Shown: positions 1-8,952 of the stretch, piece after piece | How the letters are laid out: each line of letters begins with the position of its first letter | Position numbering within the stretch: position 1 is the first letter of the stretch | Assembly: GCF_013426895.1 (NCBI RefSeq) | Contig: NZ_AP023177.1 | Span: 310,001 to 374,000, forward strand | Direction of reading: 5' to 3' | Length of the DNA: 64,000 nucleotides | Origin: Paraburkholderia largidicola | Lineage (GTDB): Bacteria; Pseudomonadota; Gammaproteobacteria; Burkholderiales; Burkholderiaceae | Translations under genes and position numbers: made by a program | The notes under the pieces: model-generated | Told to the model about the DNA's origin: nothing | The model's database searches: none | The model's input: the letters and a program-made list of their open reading frames with translations, nothing else

Positions 1-1369
1 TGTCAAGAATGGAATGGTTCTGGCCGTAGGCTTTGTCGATCTGGTTGAGCGATTGCGCAATGAGGAAGCTGCGAATACCGTAGCCGGCCATGAACGCCAG
101 CGCTGTCTCGAAGAAGTCGAGCCGACCGAGCGCCGGGAACTCGTCGAGCATCAACAACAGCTTGTGACGGCGTGTGATGCCGTCACTACCGTCGAGCGAT
201 TCGGTCAAACGCCGGCCGATTTGGTTGAGGATCAAGCGCACCAGCGGTTTTGTGCGGCTGATGTCGGATGGCGGCACGACGAGGCATAACGACACTGGAT
301 GCTCAGACGCGATCAGGTCGGCGATGCGCCAGTCGCAGCGCGAGGTGACCTCGGCCACGGTAGGGTCGCGGTATAAGCCGAGAAACGACATGGCCGTGGA
401 CAGCACGCCTGATCGCTCGTTGTCGCTCTTATTGAGCACTTCACGCGCGGCTGATGCGACAACGGGATGCGGTGCATCGCCGAGGTGCCGCGTCGTCATC
501 ATTCGATGTAACGTCAGCTCGAACGGGCACGCGGGATCAGACAGGAAATTGGCGACGCCGCGTAGCGTCTTGTCTTCGTCCGCATAGAGCACATGCAAGA
601 TTGCGCCAACCAACAGCGCATGCGAAGTCTTTTCCCAATGGTTACGGCGTTCGAGCGCACCTTCTGGATCAACAAGAATGTCCGCGATGTTCTGCACATC
701 GCGTACTTCGTGTGTGCCGCGCCGGACTTCGAGCAGCGGGTTGTACGCAGCCGATTTCGCATCGGTAGGATTGAAGAGCAGGCAATGCGAGAAGCGCGAG
801 CGCCAGCCCGCAGTTATCGTCCAGTTCTCGCCCTTGATGTCGTGGATGACAGCAGACGCCGGCCAGCTTAACAGCGTGGGGATCACCAAGCCCACACCCT
901 TACCGGAACGTGTGGGTGCAAAAGTCAGGACGTGTTCGGGACCTTCGTGCCGCAGGTACTGGCGGTCATGCAGGCCGAGAAAAACGCCTGCGGGCTGTGT
1001 CAGGCCCACCCCGCGAATGTCGCGCGCGTCGGCCCAGCGTGCCGAACCGTAGGTCGTGACGAGGCGCGACTGGCGCGCGCGCCATACCGACATGCCGACG
1101 GCGACTATGGCGGCTGCAACGCCGCTGGTTGCCGCGATGCCCCCGCCCTCAAGAAACAGGCTCGGCGCATAGGCGTCGTACCAGTACCACCACTCGAACA
1201 GTCGCCACGGGTGATAGAACGGAATGCCAAGCCAGTCGAACCAGGGCGAGCCAAGGCGCAGCTGGTAGCCAAGGTGTGCGGCGGTCCACTGGGTTGCAGC
1301 CCAAGTTCCCGCGACCACAATGCTGAACACCGTCAGCATCTGGCCGAACAGCACGCTGGTCCCATTCAT
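1..1369 (-). CDS. traG: Type IV secretion coupling protein TraG (VirD4 family), C-terminus off the window
   Basis: Read from the complementary strand, this frame is open from an ATG to the left edge, giving about 456 residues without a stop. It encodes the hexameric ATPase that links the relaxosome to the mating-pair channel at the inner membrane. The N-terminus carries hydrophobic segments (about residues 8-30 and 90-110). A Walker A motif, TRSGKG, lies near residue 153 in the context EHVLTFAPTRSGKGVG, and a Walker B-like LLMLDEFPALG lies near residue 405. Both are typical of TraG proteins from IncP plasmids and Tn4371-type integrative elements. EexN-like and LysR genes lie upstream on the same strand. 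The remaining part, usually about 200 residues, lies outside the window. The family call is secure; membership of a Tn4371-like element is inferred. Confidence 0.93.
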   Translation of the reverse strand, partial: MNGTSVLFGQMLTVFSIVVAGTWAATQWTAAHLGYQLRLGSPWFDWLGIPFYHPWRLFEWWYWYDAYAPSLFLEGGGIAATSGVAAAIVAVGMSVWRARQSRLVTTYGSARWADARDIRGVGLTQPAGVFLGLHDRQYLRHEGPEHVLTFAPTRSGKGVGLVIPTLLSWPASAVIHDIKGENWTITAGWRSRFSHCLLFNPTDAKSAAYNPLLEVRRGTHEVRDVQNIADILVDPEGALERRNHWEKTSHALLVGAILHVLYADEDKTLRGVANFLSDPACPFELTLHRMMTTRHLGDAPHPVVASAAREVLNKSDNERSGVLSTAMSFLGLYRDPTVAEVTSRCDWRIADLIASEHPVSLCLVVPPSDISRTKPLVRLILNQIGRRLTESLDGSDGITRRHKLLLMLDEFPALGRLDFFETALAFMAGYGIRSFLIAQSLNQIDKAYGQNHSILD

Positions 1370-1589
1370 GCCGGCCTCCGACTTTCTCCTGCGTTACGCG
1401 GCGAAAATGTGTCGCGTAGCCAGAAGGATCGGTGCTGGGTCAGTGCTGGTCAAAGACCGTTATCGAAAGAAATAGTGAGAAAAGAACAAGATTTCCAATG
1501 GAAGATAGCGGAAGCGAATCACAGCGTACTTATGCACGGTACAGCGCAAGCCGCAAAGACGCATCTGCCATGTGTCGCGCATCAACAAT

Positions 1590-1832
1590 TCAGAATCTGG
1601 GCGTACTCTTCGACGGCGTGTATTGTGGGCCGTTACCAACGAACAGTTGGTGCCTAGCTTCCGACGCAGCATTGCATTCGGCCGACAGCGCTTTCGCATC
1701 GCTCGCACACTTTTGTTCGACCTCACGCAGACGATCGGGGTTTGCCACCAATGATTCCACCGTATCGATCCGCTCGGAATTGCCACAGGAGCTCAACAAC
1801 GCGACAAACAGAAAAGCGGCGATCTTGTTCAT
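1590..1832 (-). CDS. eexN: EexN-like entry-exclusion lipoprotein
   Basis: An 80-residue protein with a lipoprotein signal: a short basic start, a hydrophobic stretch, then the lipobox-like LLSSC with the lipidated Cys at residue 16. The mature part contains ESLVANPDRLREVEQKC and a later AECNAASEA, which fit the conserved pattern of EexN proteins (a two-Cys domain of about 60 residues). These proteins block redundant conjugation into cells already holding the element. The start codon overlaps the stop of the upstream LysR gene in an ATGA arrangement, indicating translational coupling, with GAGG 7 nt before the ATG. traG starts about 220 nt downstream. The family assignment rests on the motif pattern and context. 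Confidence 0.72.
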   Translation of the reverse strand: MNKIAAFLFVALLSSCGNSERIDTVESLVANPDRLREVEQKCASDAKALSAECNAASEARHQLFVGNGPQYTPSKSTPRF

Positions 1833-2779
1833 TGTTCAACCTCTTCCGAGCCACTCGGCTGATGCGGAATTTCAGACTTCCCGCCGTCGGGCGACCCGAC
1901 GCTGCTGACCCTTTCGATGAAGCGAGCTAGCGCATCCGTGGGCTCTTTATCCAAGTGCAAAAGATAAGTGGTAAGCATCGGCGTGCGGCCTGCGAGCGGC
2001 CTCGCGACCACGCCTGGTTCACGGCTACTGGCGATTTGAGAAGCACCCGCTAGTCCCAAGGCGAAACCCGCTGACACCAACGCCATCATCAAATCGATAG
2101 AAGAGACTCGCTCAGCTATTAACGGCTCCCGATCCGCACGCCGTAACGCGCGCTCAACTTGACGGGCGTGCCCTTCGCACACTTGAGGATCGCCAAGCGC
2201 TAGTGGATGGCGCAGCACTTCCTCCAATGGCAAGCGCTTGTAGGCCAGCAGCGGATGACGCGCCGGCAGCGCAACCATCATCGGTTCGTCCCAGACGGCC
2301 TCAGCTATGATCCCATCACCTGCTTCACCTGATTGAGCAAAGCCGACGTCATACAGATCGTCGCGCAATCCTCTGATTTGTTGAGCGAGCGGAGTCTCAA
2401 ACAACCGAATCTCGGTCTCTGGCTCCTCCTGCCGACACAATGCCAAGAAACCGGAGAAACGCGACGGCGTTATTCCATCGGAAAGCGCAACACGCAATTG
2501 ACCATTGAAGCCGTTGGTCGCGGCCCTGACGCTATCTCGTGCCTGCTGCAAGACAACGAAGACACGCGGCACATGCTCCAGGAACAATCTCCCCGCATGA
2601 GTTAATCGTGTGCTGCGTGTGGTTCGCAGAAAAAGCTGAACCCCGAGGTCTTCCTCTAGCTCCTTGATCGCCCTTGATAGGGGCGATTGCTCCATGTGCA
2701 GCCGTTCGGCCGCACGGGCGAAATGGAGTTCTTCGGCTACCGCAACGAAGCAGCGCAGATGTCGAAGTTCCATTCTCAC
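1829..2779 (-). CDS. LysR-family transcriptional regulator of the conjugation module
   Basis: A 316-residue LysR-type regulator. The N-terminal winged HTH spans about residues 5-62 (ELRHLRCFVAVAEELHFARA, then QSPLSRAIKELEEDLGVQLF), followed by the substrate-binding domain from about residue 90 to 300. A strong GGGAGGAGAG ribosome site precedes both a GTG (used here) and an ATG two codons later, so the start is uncertain by two residues. The gene overlaps the eexN start by 4 nt and points toward traG, so it is probably part of the transfer operon. Tn4371-type elements commonly carry a LysR gene beside traG, which supports a role in controlling transfer. Its effector is unknown. Confidence 0.88.
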   Translation of the reverse strand: MRMELRHLRCFVAVAEELHFARAAERLHMEQSPLSRAIKELEEDLGVQLFLRTTRSTRLTHAGRLFLEHVPRVFVVLQQARDSVRAATNGFNGQLRVALSDGITPSRFSGFLALCRQEEPETEIRLFETPLAQQIRGLRDDLYDVGFAQSGEAGDGIIAEAVWDEPMMVALPARHPLLAYKRLPLEEVLRHPLALGDPQVCEGHARQVERALRRADREPLIAERVSSIDLMMALVSAGFALGLAGASQIASSREPGVVARPLAGRTPMLTTYLLHLDKEPTDALARFIERVSSVGSPDGGKSEIPHQPSGSEEVEQ

Positions 2780-2987
2780 GCTCTCCTCCCGGCGGGAGCG
2801 GCGCTTGTAGGGCGAGACGAGCAGCCCGCCATGCGCACATATGCCGTTGTTCCGACGTGGTGGGCGTCACTGGACATCGAGTGCGCTCACTAGACGAAAT
2901 ATGTAATGAACGTTTAATTTATAACCACGATTGGATTTAGTCAACAACATTCTATAACGACCGATAAATAAAAAAGGAAGTACTGAT

Positions 2988-3541
2988 ATGGCGCGTCCCC
3001 GCACCTATGACGAGGCCGAAGCGCTTGATCGAGCAATGGATGTCTTTTTGCCGCCGCGACTATGGCGGCTCGACAATGAATGAACTGACCGCGGCTACGA
3101 GGGCACCTCGTTGAGTGATCTTTTAGAGGCAATGGGCATTACGCGCCAGAGCCTCTACGCCACTCTCGGAAACAAGGAATCCTTGCTTCTTAAGGCGGTG
3201 GATTGCTACCAGCGGACGCATATGGCTTATGCCCACAAAGCCTTGAAGCACCGACGATTCGGTAGGCGATCAAGGAATTACTCCCGGAATCCATAGCAGC
3301 CCAGCTTTCCGACAGCCGGCCGACGGGGTGCGTGGCAATCGGCAATTCCCGTGTTCAACGGGCAACGGGACGAAGGGGAACTGTCGCAGCAGACCGACTC
3401 AGAACGTCCTGCCAGATTGAATGAATCGATCCTTGAGGAAGTCGCAATTATGGGCGCAGCCGTGGGCCACTACGTACCACTGCGGACCAGCTCCGCGCGT
3501 TGGCCGACAGCACCCTCGCGCACCTGAAACCGATCTCTCCT
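2988..3541 (+). pseudogene. Broken TetR-family regulator
   Basis: The ATG follows a good AAAAAGGAAG ribosome site and begins MARPRTYDEAEALDRAMDVF, the normal N-terminus of a TetR repressor. After that the frame is lost. The next stretch reads RRDYGGSTMNELTA in another frame, and then GYEGTSLSDLLEAMGITRQ resumes in a third. The same part of the HTH is therefore represented twice, side by side. Later pieces include LYATLGNKESLL and AQLSDSRPTGC, with further frameshifts before the end. It cannot make a normal repressor. The mixed HTH suggests recombination between two TetR domains. The tandem TetR gene at 24957 belongs to the same general family and keeps the same Pro-X-Gly-Cys motif. Confidence 0.8.
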
Positions 3542-3878
3542 AACTGATCAGTATATAATTTAATCGGCCCGCTTTGATTTTTCTTGCATTCTATACTGAT
3601 CGATACGCTAGCGAGTATGTGCCTAATCACTGACATCAATACGAAGCAGCTTGAGCGGCCCTTCGCTCAGAAAAAGTTTATGGACGTTCGTGGGCGTCGA
3701 ACGAGTAAAATACGGAAGCCGCAAATCCCGGTGCCCTTTGTCAAGAACGGTGTGCGCCGATCCCAGCACGGCCTAGTCGTCAAAAGTGGCCGGCTCGCGA
3801 GAGGCCGGATACATTGACTCAAACTGCTACGCGTGAGATGGATAACGCTCGCCTTCCAAAGCCAGGGCGGACCACACA
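3542..3878. other. Intergenic stretch without a recognisable gene
   Basis: No supported gene. It begins with the 10-bp palindrome ACTGATCAGT (3543-3552) followed by an AT-rich run with TATATAAT. ACTGATC recurs about 50 nt later. This could be an old promoter or operator region belonging to the decayed TetR locus, but nothing here proves function. Confidence 0.4.
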
Positions 3879-4139
3879 TTTTTTTACCCGCGCCTGCGCG
3901 ACGATCTTGGCCGTGATCTTCTCTTTGAAGTACATCTAGCGCACCAGTGCGCTCTCCGCCTTAAGCTCTTTCATCCTCGCCATCAGCGACGCGTCTATGC
4001 CGCCGTACTTACCGCGCTAGCCGTAGAAGATTGTGGTATTCGTGGCCAGCTCGCGGCCAATCTCCGGCACAGCGATGCTCGATTCCGCCCGCTTCAGCGC
4101 TTCCATGGTCTGGCTGTCTGTGAACTTCGACTTCTTCAT
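3879..4139 (-). pseudogene. IS3-family (IS407-type) transposase OrfA remnant
   Basis: The complementary strand reads MKKSKFTDSQTMEALKRAES at the start, then RGKYGGIDASLMARMKELKA. This is the OrfA signature of IS407-group IS3 elements, which encode the HTH DNA-binding half of the transposase. The frame has two internal amber codons: one replaces the usual Trp before the RGKYGG motif and one lies near codon 68. No OrfB follows, so the copy is dead. A second fragment of the same start region lies at 50281-50360 in the same orientation, sharing 29 identical bases around the ATG. Confidence 0.85.
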
Positions 4140-4384
4140 TGCGTAGAACTCCCTTTGCTCGATATTCCACTTTTGATCTTACTTACTGGATCGGCGGATT
4201 ACCCAACGGAATTGATCCCGAGGCGCTTACGTGCACGCAACTCGGACGACCAACGTCGAGGTATTTAGGCGCGACGCAATTCAATAGCTGTCGGAACGGA
4301 TGGTGGAAGGTCTTGAGCGTCTCGAACATATCATCGTGCCACCCGGCACGCACACTCTAATTGGCAATAGTGTCGATTACCACG

Positions 4385-4612
4385 TTAGTTGGTGATTCTG
4401 TTCGTGAGCCAGCGAATTAACGGAGCCGCAAACACCACAACCGGCAGCATCGCCCCCCAGGAGACCAGATAGGCACCAAGCCATTGGGAGACTAAGGCGC
4501 GACCCTCGTAAAACTGAATGGAAGCGATCCCAGAACCCACCGCGCAGGTTATATCGGACTGAATCGTGCCGTAGACATAATGACCGTATTCTCCAGGTAT
4601 CTTCCATCTCAT
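4385..4612 (-). CDS. DUF2798 family small membrane protein
   Basis: A 75-residue protein with two predicted membrane segments (about residues 10-32 and 44-66). Its C-terminal half, QWLGAYLVSWGAMLPVVVFA then PLIRWLTNR, matches the DUF2798 pattern: a Trp-containing loop, a second helix with Pro, and a basic end. An AGGAGG site sits 10 nt before the ATG. Function is unknown for the family. It is isolated between IS debris and the peroxiredoxin gene, so its neighbours offer no functional hint. I prefer this start over a longer frame beginning at 4685 because of the ribosome site. Confidence 0.6.
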   Translation of the reverse strand: MRWKIPGEYGHYVYGTIQSDITCAVGSGIASIQFYEGRALVSQWLGAYLVSWGAMLPVVVFAAPLIRWLTNRITN

Positions 4613-5017
4613 TTATATCTAACCTCCTCAGATTCACGACCGTGACCCGTCGACGAATCATCATTTCATCCGCAGAAGCGAGCAACCCACTATATCGCTA
4701 GTACATCGAAGCTATCGACACGATCCGACCTTAACTCTTCTGTCCAGCTCTACGGTCTCTTCGAACTGCCAGGGCATGGTAGTGACGCAACGGAGCGTAG
4801 AAACGAAGCGCCGCAAGCGTCAGCCTCGCGCCGGCCGAGACCCAGAAGGAGCGGCTTGCCTGCCGCTCGAATACTTCGGAAAGTAATCAATAGCCGGAAG
4901 AATCAAAGAAGCGCACGCGTGCAAAGTGCCCCAATCGAGTAAGGCGACTGACGGACGGCCGCAACGCCGGTTCCTCCGTCCTATCGATTAAACCAAACGC
5001 GTCACCTAAAACTAACA
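4613..5017. other. Intergenic stretch, nothing recognised
   Basis: About 400 nt upstream of the DUF2798 gene and downstream of the peroxiredoxin-like gene. Apart from the DUF2798 ribosome site at the left end, no coding frame, repeat or RNA gene could be supported. Confidence 0.4.
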
Positions 5018-5749
5018 TCAGCTTCCGGCAAGCTTCTTCAGAATAGGCAACATTTCGGACGGATCGGGGCGATGCGTGTAATCCGGATTGACCTCCGAGT
5101 AAAGAATGTAGCCATCTTGGCCAACCACGAAGCGCGCTGGCATCGGGAGGGTCCAGCTTGGGTCACCGTTCACCGCGGGTAACTCATTTCTCAAGCTTTT
5201 ATACAAGTCAATTAGGTAGTTCGGAAGCTCAAACTTCAGCCCGTACTGAGCTGCCACCTCATTCCCGGGGTCGCTGAGCACCGGAAAGTTCAACTCGTGC
5301 TTCCGCACCGCTCTGCGACCATTCGCGGGGGTCATCGGGGAAATCGCAACCAGCTTAGCGCCGAGCGAATGGATCGTGGGCAAAAACTCGTTCATTGCCT
5401 GGATCTCTATGTTGCAGTAAGGACACCACGCCCCGCGATAGAATGAAACGATTAACGGACCTTGGCTCAGCAACTCGATCGACGAAACCTGATTCCCGTC
5501 CTGATCCTGAAGCTGGAAGTTTGGCGCGAGATTTCCCTCCTTAACGGAATTGCGAACAAGGCCGCTGGCGATTAGCTCTTCCGTCGCTCGCTCCATAATC
5601 GGGTGAATGTGAGGCGGGGCGTTGAACGGCGGCTTACCAGCTTTATAGTCAGCCTTGAACGCTTTAAGACGCTCGGGAAGTGTCCCGAGCTTGTATTCTA
5701 TGGCCGACGTTGCCGTACCGACCACGTCGAATTTGTCCTGAGCAGACAT
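5018..5749 (-). CDS. Peroxiredoxin-like (AhpC/TSA) family protein
   Basis: A 243-residue cytoplasmic protein with a thioredoxin fold. The active-site motif FYRGAWCPYC lies near residues 104-113, in the peroxiredoxin-like group that has a CxxC at this place. An N-terminal extension of about 75 residues precedes the core domain. It probably reduces peroxides or acts as a thiol oxidoreductase; the substrate is not known. The ATG follows GGAG at 9 nt. It is the last gene of the long minus-strand series and lies 167 nt after the dehalogenase-like gene, consistent with protection from reactive by-products. A truncated relative lies at 26207-26552. Confidence 0.88.
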   Translation of the reverse strand: MSAQDKFDVVGTATSAIEYKLGTLPERLKAFKADYKAGKPPFNAPPHIHPIMERATEELIASGLVRNSVKEGNLAPNFQLQDQDGNQVSSIELLSQGPLIVSFYRGAWCPYCNIEIQAMNEFLPTIHSLGAKLVAISPMTPANGRRAVRKHELNFPVLSDPGNEVAAQYGLKFELPNYLIDLYKSLRNELPAVNGDPSWTLPMPARFVVGQDGYILYSEVNPDYTHRPDPSEMLPILKKLAGS

Positions 5750-5916
5750 TTTTTGAAACTCCAGTTAGTCCATGAGGAGCGATATTTCTCCCAGAGAAAC
5801 GTGCGCCCGCTTCCGTCCAGTTAAAGACTACGCAACACATCGAGAGATAGACTCGAAACTGCCGATAGCACCGTGTCCGAGAAACAACAGCATGTCGGCA
5901 ATCTGATGAATCCGGT

Positions 5917-6807
5917 TCAATTTCGAATCGTGCGAACGAATTCCGCCAATGCTTCTCCAATCTCATGCGGGCAGTCCTCGGGTACGTAGTGCCTCGCCTT
6001 TAGAGAGATTTCCTTTTGATTGGGCCAAGTCCTGCAGAACTCACGCGCCGCTCCGGCTGTACCATGACCTTCCTCTGCATTAATGAACAGCTTTGGCACA
6101 TCCAGACTAGTTGAAAGCCAATCACTGTAGCGTTTAACACGCGCATACACATCCGGCGGTTCGCCGTCAAACACGATTTCACGAGGCCAGAGCAACGTCG
6201 GCAAACGCGACACACCTGGCTCCTTGAAGGGTCGGCGGTAGATATCTTTTTCTTCGTCAGATAAATTACGGATGACGCCATGCTCGAAGAGCATCTTCTC
6301 GACAAAGAAGTTGTCCTCCAGTACCATTTTTATCCCGTCAGAACCGCGCAACCGTTTAAAAACCGCCTGCCGTTCCGGCGGCATATCCGTCCACATGCGG
6401 GGGCGCACCATCGCCTCCATATAGACAATGCCTTCCACAGAAGCAGGGAACCGCGCCGCCCAGTCGAATCCAAGTGCCGCCCCCCAGTCGTGAACCACTA
6501 GGATGACTTTCTTACGCAGGCTCAACTGCTCAAACCAAGAATCGAGGTACTTCGCATGGTCCGAGAACCTGTAACAATAGGTCGGCGAGACACTGGAATG
6601 ACCCATTCCAATCAAGTCCGGCGCAAGACATCTCCCTAACGATTGGACATGAGGAATCACGTTACGCCATAGGTAAGACGAGGTTGGGTTTCCGTGCAAA
6701 AAGACGATCGGGTCACCTTCCCCAACGTCAATGAACGCCATCTCAGCATCGGCCACGGACAGCCTCTTTAGTTCAAAGGGAAACTCCGCTGATATCGACT
6801 CGTTCAT
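5917..6807 (-). CDS. Haloalkane dehalogenase-like alpha/beta hydrolase
   Basis: The protein, about 296 residues, matches subfamily II haloalkane dehalogenases (LinB/DhaA). HGNPTSSYLWRNV carries the halide-binding Asn after the oxyanion region. VVHDWGAALGFDWA carries the Asp nucleophile followed by the halide-binding Trp. YMEAMVRP supplies the catalytic Glu, and HYVPEDCPHEIG the catalytic His. All catalytic residues of a hydrolytic dehalogenase are therefore present, so C-halogen cleavage to an alcohol is the best guess, although substrate and activity cannot be read from sequence. The frame extends upstream to 6936, but TTGGAG six nt before the ATG used here favours the shorter protein. It follows two SDR genes that could oxidise an alcohol product. 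Confidence 0.86.
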   Translation of the reverse strand: MNESISAEFPFELKRLSVADAEMAFIDVGEGDPIVFLHGNPTSSYLWRNVIPHVQSLGRCLAPDLIGMGHSSVSPTYCYRFSDHAKYLDSWFEQLSLRKKVILVVHDWGAALGFDWAARFPASVEGIVYMEAMVRPRMWTDMPPERQAVFKRLRGSDGIKMVLEDNFFVEKMLFEHGVIRNLSDEEKDIYRRPFKEPGVSRLPTLLWPREIVFDGEPPDVYARVKRYSDWLSTSLDVPKLFINAEEGHGTAGAAREFCRTWPNQKEISLKARHYVPEDCPHEIGEALAEFVRTIRN

Positions 6808-7055
6808 CGTCATCTCCAAAAAATATTTCGTTAGCATTACGAACGACAGCGACAATGCGAGCTGAGGTGGCTTTTTACCTGCGGACTCGCTATCCGCCAT
6901 TCTCCGGAGGGAACCCCGGTTCTTCCCAGAGCGCAACTATAGAACGACACCTACTTCGTGGATAGGCCGCGTCTCCATGACGAGGCAAAGCCTTGCGTCA
7001 CGACCGTTCCCTCTATTACGGGTCGCCCGGCCTCACGCCATCGCCTGGCGCTCTG

Positions 7056-7831
7056 TTAGCTCCACTTGCGGCCTTTAAGATAGTTGAAAAGCGTTTTACT
7101 GACACCGCCGTCAATTGTGAGAGTCGTAGCCGTAACCCACGATGCGTCATCGCTCAGAAGATACAGTATTCCCTTACAGATATCGTCAGGCTGGCCGATA
7201 CGGCCCAATGGCACGGCGGCTCTGCGAGACTCGCGAACTTCGGGGTCTTTCAAATAAACTGTAAGCGGTGTTTCTATGGTTCCCGGGGCCACAGCGTTCA
7301 CCCGAATTCCATGCTCCGCCCATTCGAGTGCCATTTGCTCGGTCAATAGAGTAACCGCCCCCTTTACCGCGCTGTACGCGCCCGCCCCCCATACGGATGC
7401 TGTCCGCCAATTGATGAGACATTAACTATGGCACCCAACGTTCCGCGCCGAAGAAGGTGGGCCGCAAAAGCTCGACACATCAGAAACGTCCCCGTGAGGC
7501 CGACGTCAACAGTCTTTCGCCAACCCTCCTCGGGAAGATCGATCAGCGGCTTCGCATTCATGGCGATCGCACAGTTCACTAGGAAATCGAGCCCCCCAAA
7601 CTGAGACTGGGCGCTTTCGACTGCCCTTACGCAATCACGGTTGTTACTCACATTCAGCTCAACAAACGCGGAGTTCTTCCCCAACCTGGAATTTAATGCT
7701 GCACCAAGATCAGAGTTCACGTCCCCTATGACGACGTTCCCACCTCGCGCAACAATCTCTTCGGCGACTCTTTCGCCGATTCCACTCGCTCCGCCCGAAA
7801 CTAAAACCGTTTTACCGGAAAATGAACTCAT
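7056..7831 (-). pseudogene. Short-chain dehydrogenase broken by one frameshift
   Basis: An SDR split into two frames. The first part has the cofactor motif SGGASGIG near residue 13 and the NVSSIGG strand. The second resumes with TEQMALEWAEHGIRVNAVAP and the IETPL and DGG motifs. The break is in a run of six C on the plus strand (7385-7390). Adding one base restores GAGAYSAVKGAVTLLTEQM, including the catalytic Tyr-X3-Lys. Because the damage is one base in a homopolymer and the rest is intact, this may be a sequencing error or a recent mutation. A good site, AAGGGTGAGAGACG, precedes the ATG. It lies 73 nt after the next SDR gene on the same strand. Confidence 0.85.
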
Positions 7832-7904
7832 CGTCTCTCACCCTTGAAAAGGGGGTCTCTGAAACCGCCAGGCCGTCAGCGACCTGCCTCATTAGCTGTT
7901 GACG

Positions 7905-8633
7905 TCACACCGAAGCCCAGCCACCATCTACGTGCAGATCAACTCCGGCGATATAGCTAGCTTCGTCTGACGCGAGAAAAAGTGCCGTCGACGCGATCTC
8001 CTCAGGCCGGCCTAGTCGCCCAAAAGGGACGTGGGCCGCATCCTCTGCGCGACGTTGATCCTGACCTTCCTTAGTATCAGCGACCTGCTCGAAGATTGGC
8101 GTGTCGATCGGGCCTGGGCAGATTGAGTTGACCCGGATGCGGCGCCCTTTCAACTCCGTCGTCCACGTTCTAACGAATGACCGAACCGCCGCCTTAGTCG
8201 CGGCATAAGTTCCAAGACTCGGAAGTCCCTTGTGCGCAGCGATGGACGTAATGACGACGATCGCGCCCCCATCATTGAGAAGCGGCAACGCCTTTTGCAC
8301 CGTGAATACTAGTCCCTTCGTATTGATCGAAAACTGCCTATCGAAGCTTTCCTCCGTCGTCTGTACTAACGGTTGCGGATCGACCACACCCGCCGCTACA
8401 AACAAGACGTCAAACTTCCCCTTTTCGGTCGCGACCTTATCGTAGAGTCGGTCGAGGTCAGCGAGTTTGGAAACATCACCGCGTACGGCGGTGACAATGT
8501 CTTTAATAGGTGACTCAGCACGATCCATTGTGTAGACGGTGGCACCCTCTTCAACGAACCTTTTAGCGGTGGCGAGACCCATTCCACTACTCCCACCAGT
8601 AATTACCGCGACCTTTCCTTTAAGCTTCTGCAT
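7905..8633 (-). CDS. SDR-family oxidoreductase
   Basis: A classical SDR of 242 residues. It has TGGSSGMG near residue 12 for NAD(P) binding, an AAG motif in place of NNAG (VLFVAAGVVD), the catalytic Ser in ITSIAA, Tyr-X3-Lys in YAATKAA, and the C-terminal DGGW. The ATG at 8633 is preceded by GAGGAG 8 nt away, so I use it over the upstream codon at 8648. It belongs to the same paralogous group as the SDRs at 28010, 31765 and 32601, which share the FTVQKALPLL segment and the RSFVRTWT helix. It probably oxidises an alcohol or reduces a ketone in the surrounding catabolic series; the substrate is unknown. Confidence 0.9.
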   Translation of the reverse strand: MQKLKGKVAVITGGSSGMGLATAKRFVEEGATVYTMDRAESPIKDIVTAVRGDVSKLADLDRLYDKVATEKGKFDVLFVAAGVVDPQPLVQTTEESFDRQFSINTKGLVFTVQKALPLLNDGGAIVVITSIAAHKGLPSLGTYAATKAAVRSFVRTWTTELKGRRIRVNSICPGPIDTPIFEQVADTKEGQDQRRAEDAAHVPFGRLGRPEEIASTALFLASDEASYIAGVDLHVDGGWASV

Positions 8634-8952
8634 TTGTACTCTCCTCACGATATGGTTGAGACAGCCGGCCTCTCATCTTTGCAGCGCGCGAGCCGGCGAC
8701 GGCGCGCGGAAACACATAACCCGGCTTTGGGTGGAGCGGAACCTCTGCTCCCGGGAGCCGCGACATGTCGTAGAAACGACAGGTCCAATACGTCGATAAC
8801 GAGTTCGTTTCCCAAACTTCAGACCCCGCCCCAAGGTTAGGATTAGCCGCACGCCAAGCATTCACATCGATGAAGGTCGATCATGTGCTCCATTCCGGTG
8901 CTCTCACGAGCCCACTACGGCGAGGCAGGCCTATGTTCTGCGGAGGCGGCCG
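8634..8952. other. Gap between the ABC permease and the SDR gene
   Basis: About 320 nt with no supported gene. It probably contains the transcript end of the transporter operon or a promoter for the downstream SDR, whose ribosome site is at its left end. I saw no clear terminator hairpin with a T-run. Confidence 0.35.

Noticed and set aside
14..1657. Several plus-strand frames at the left edge, up to 241 codons
   Set aside because: They are shadows of traG on the other strand and lack any domain.
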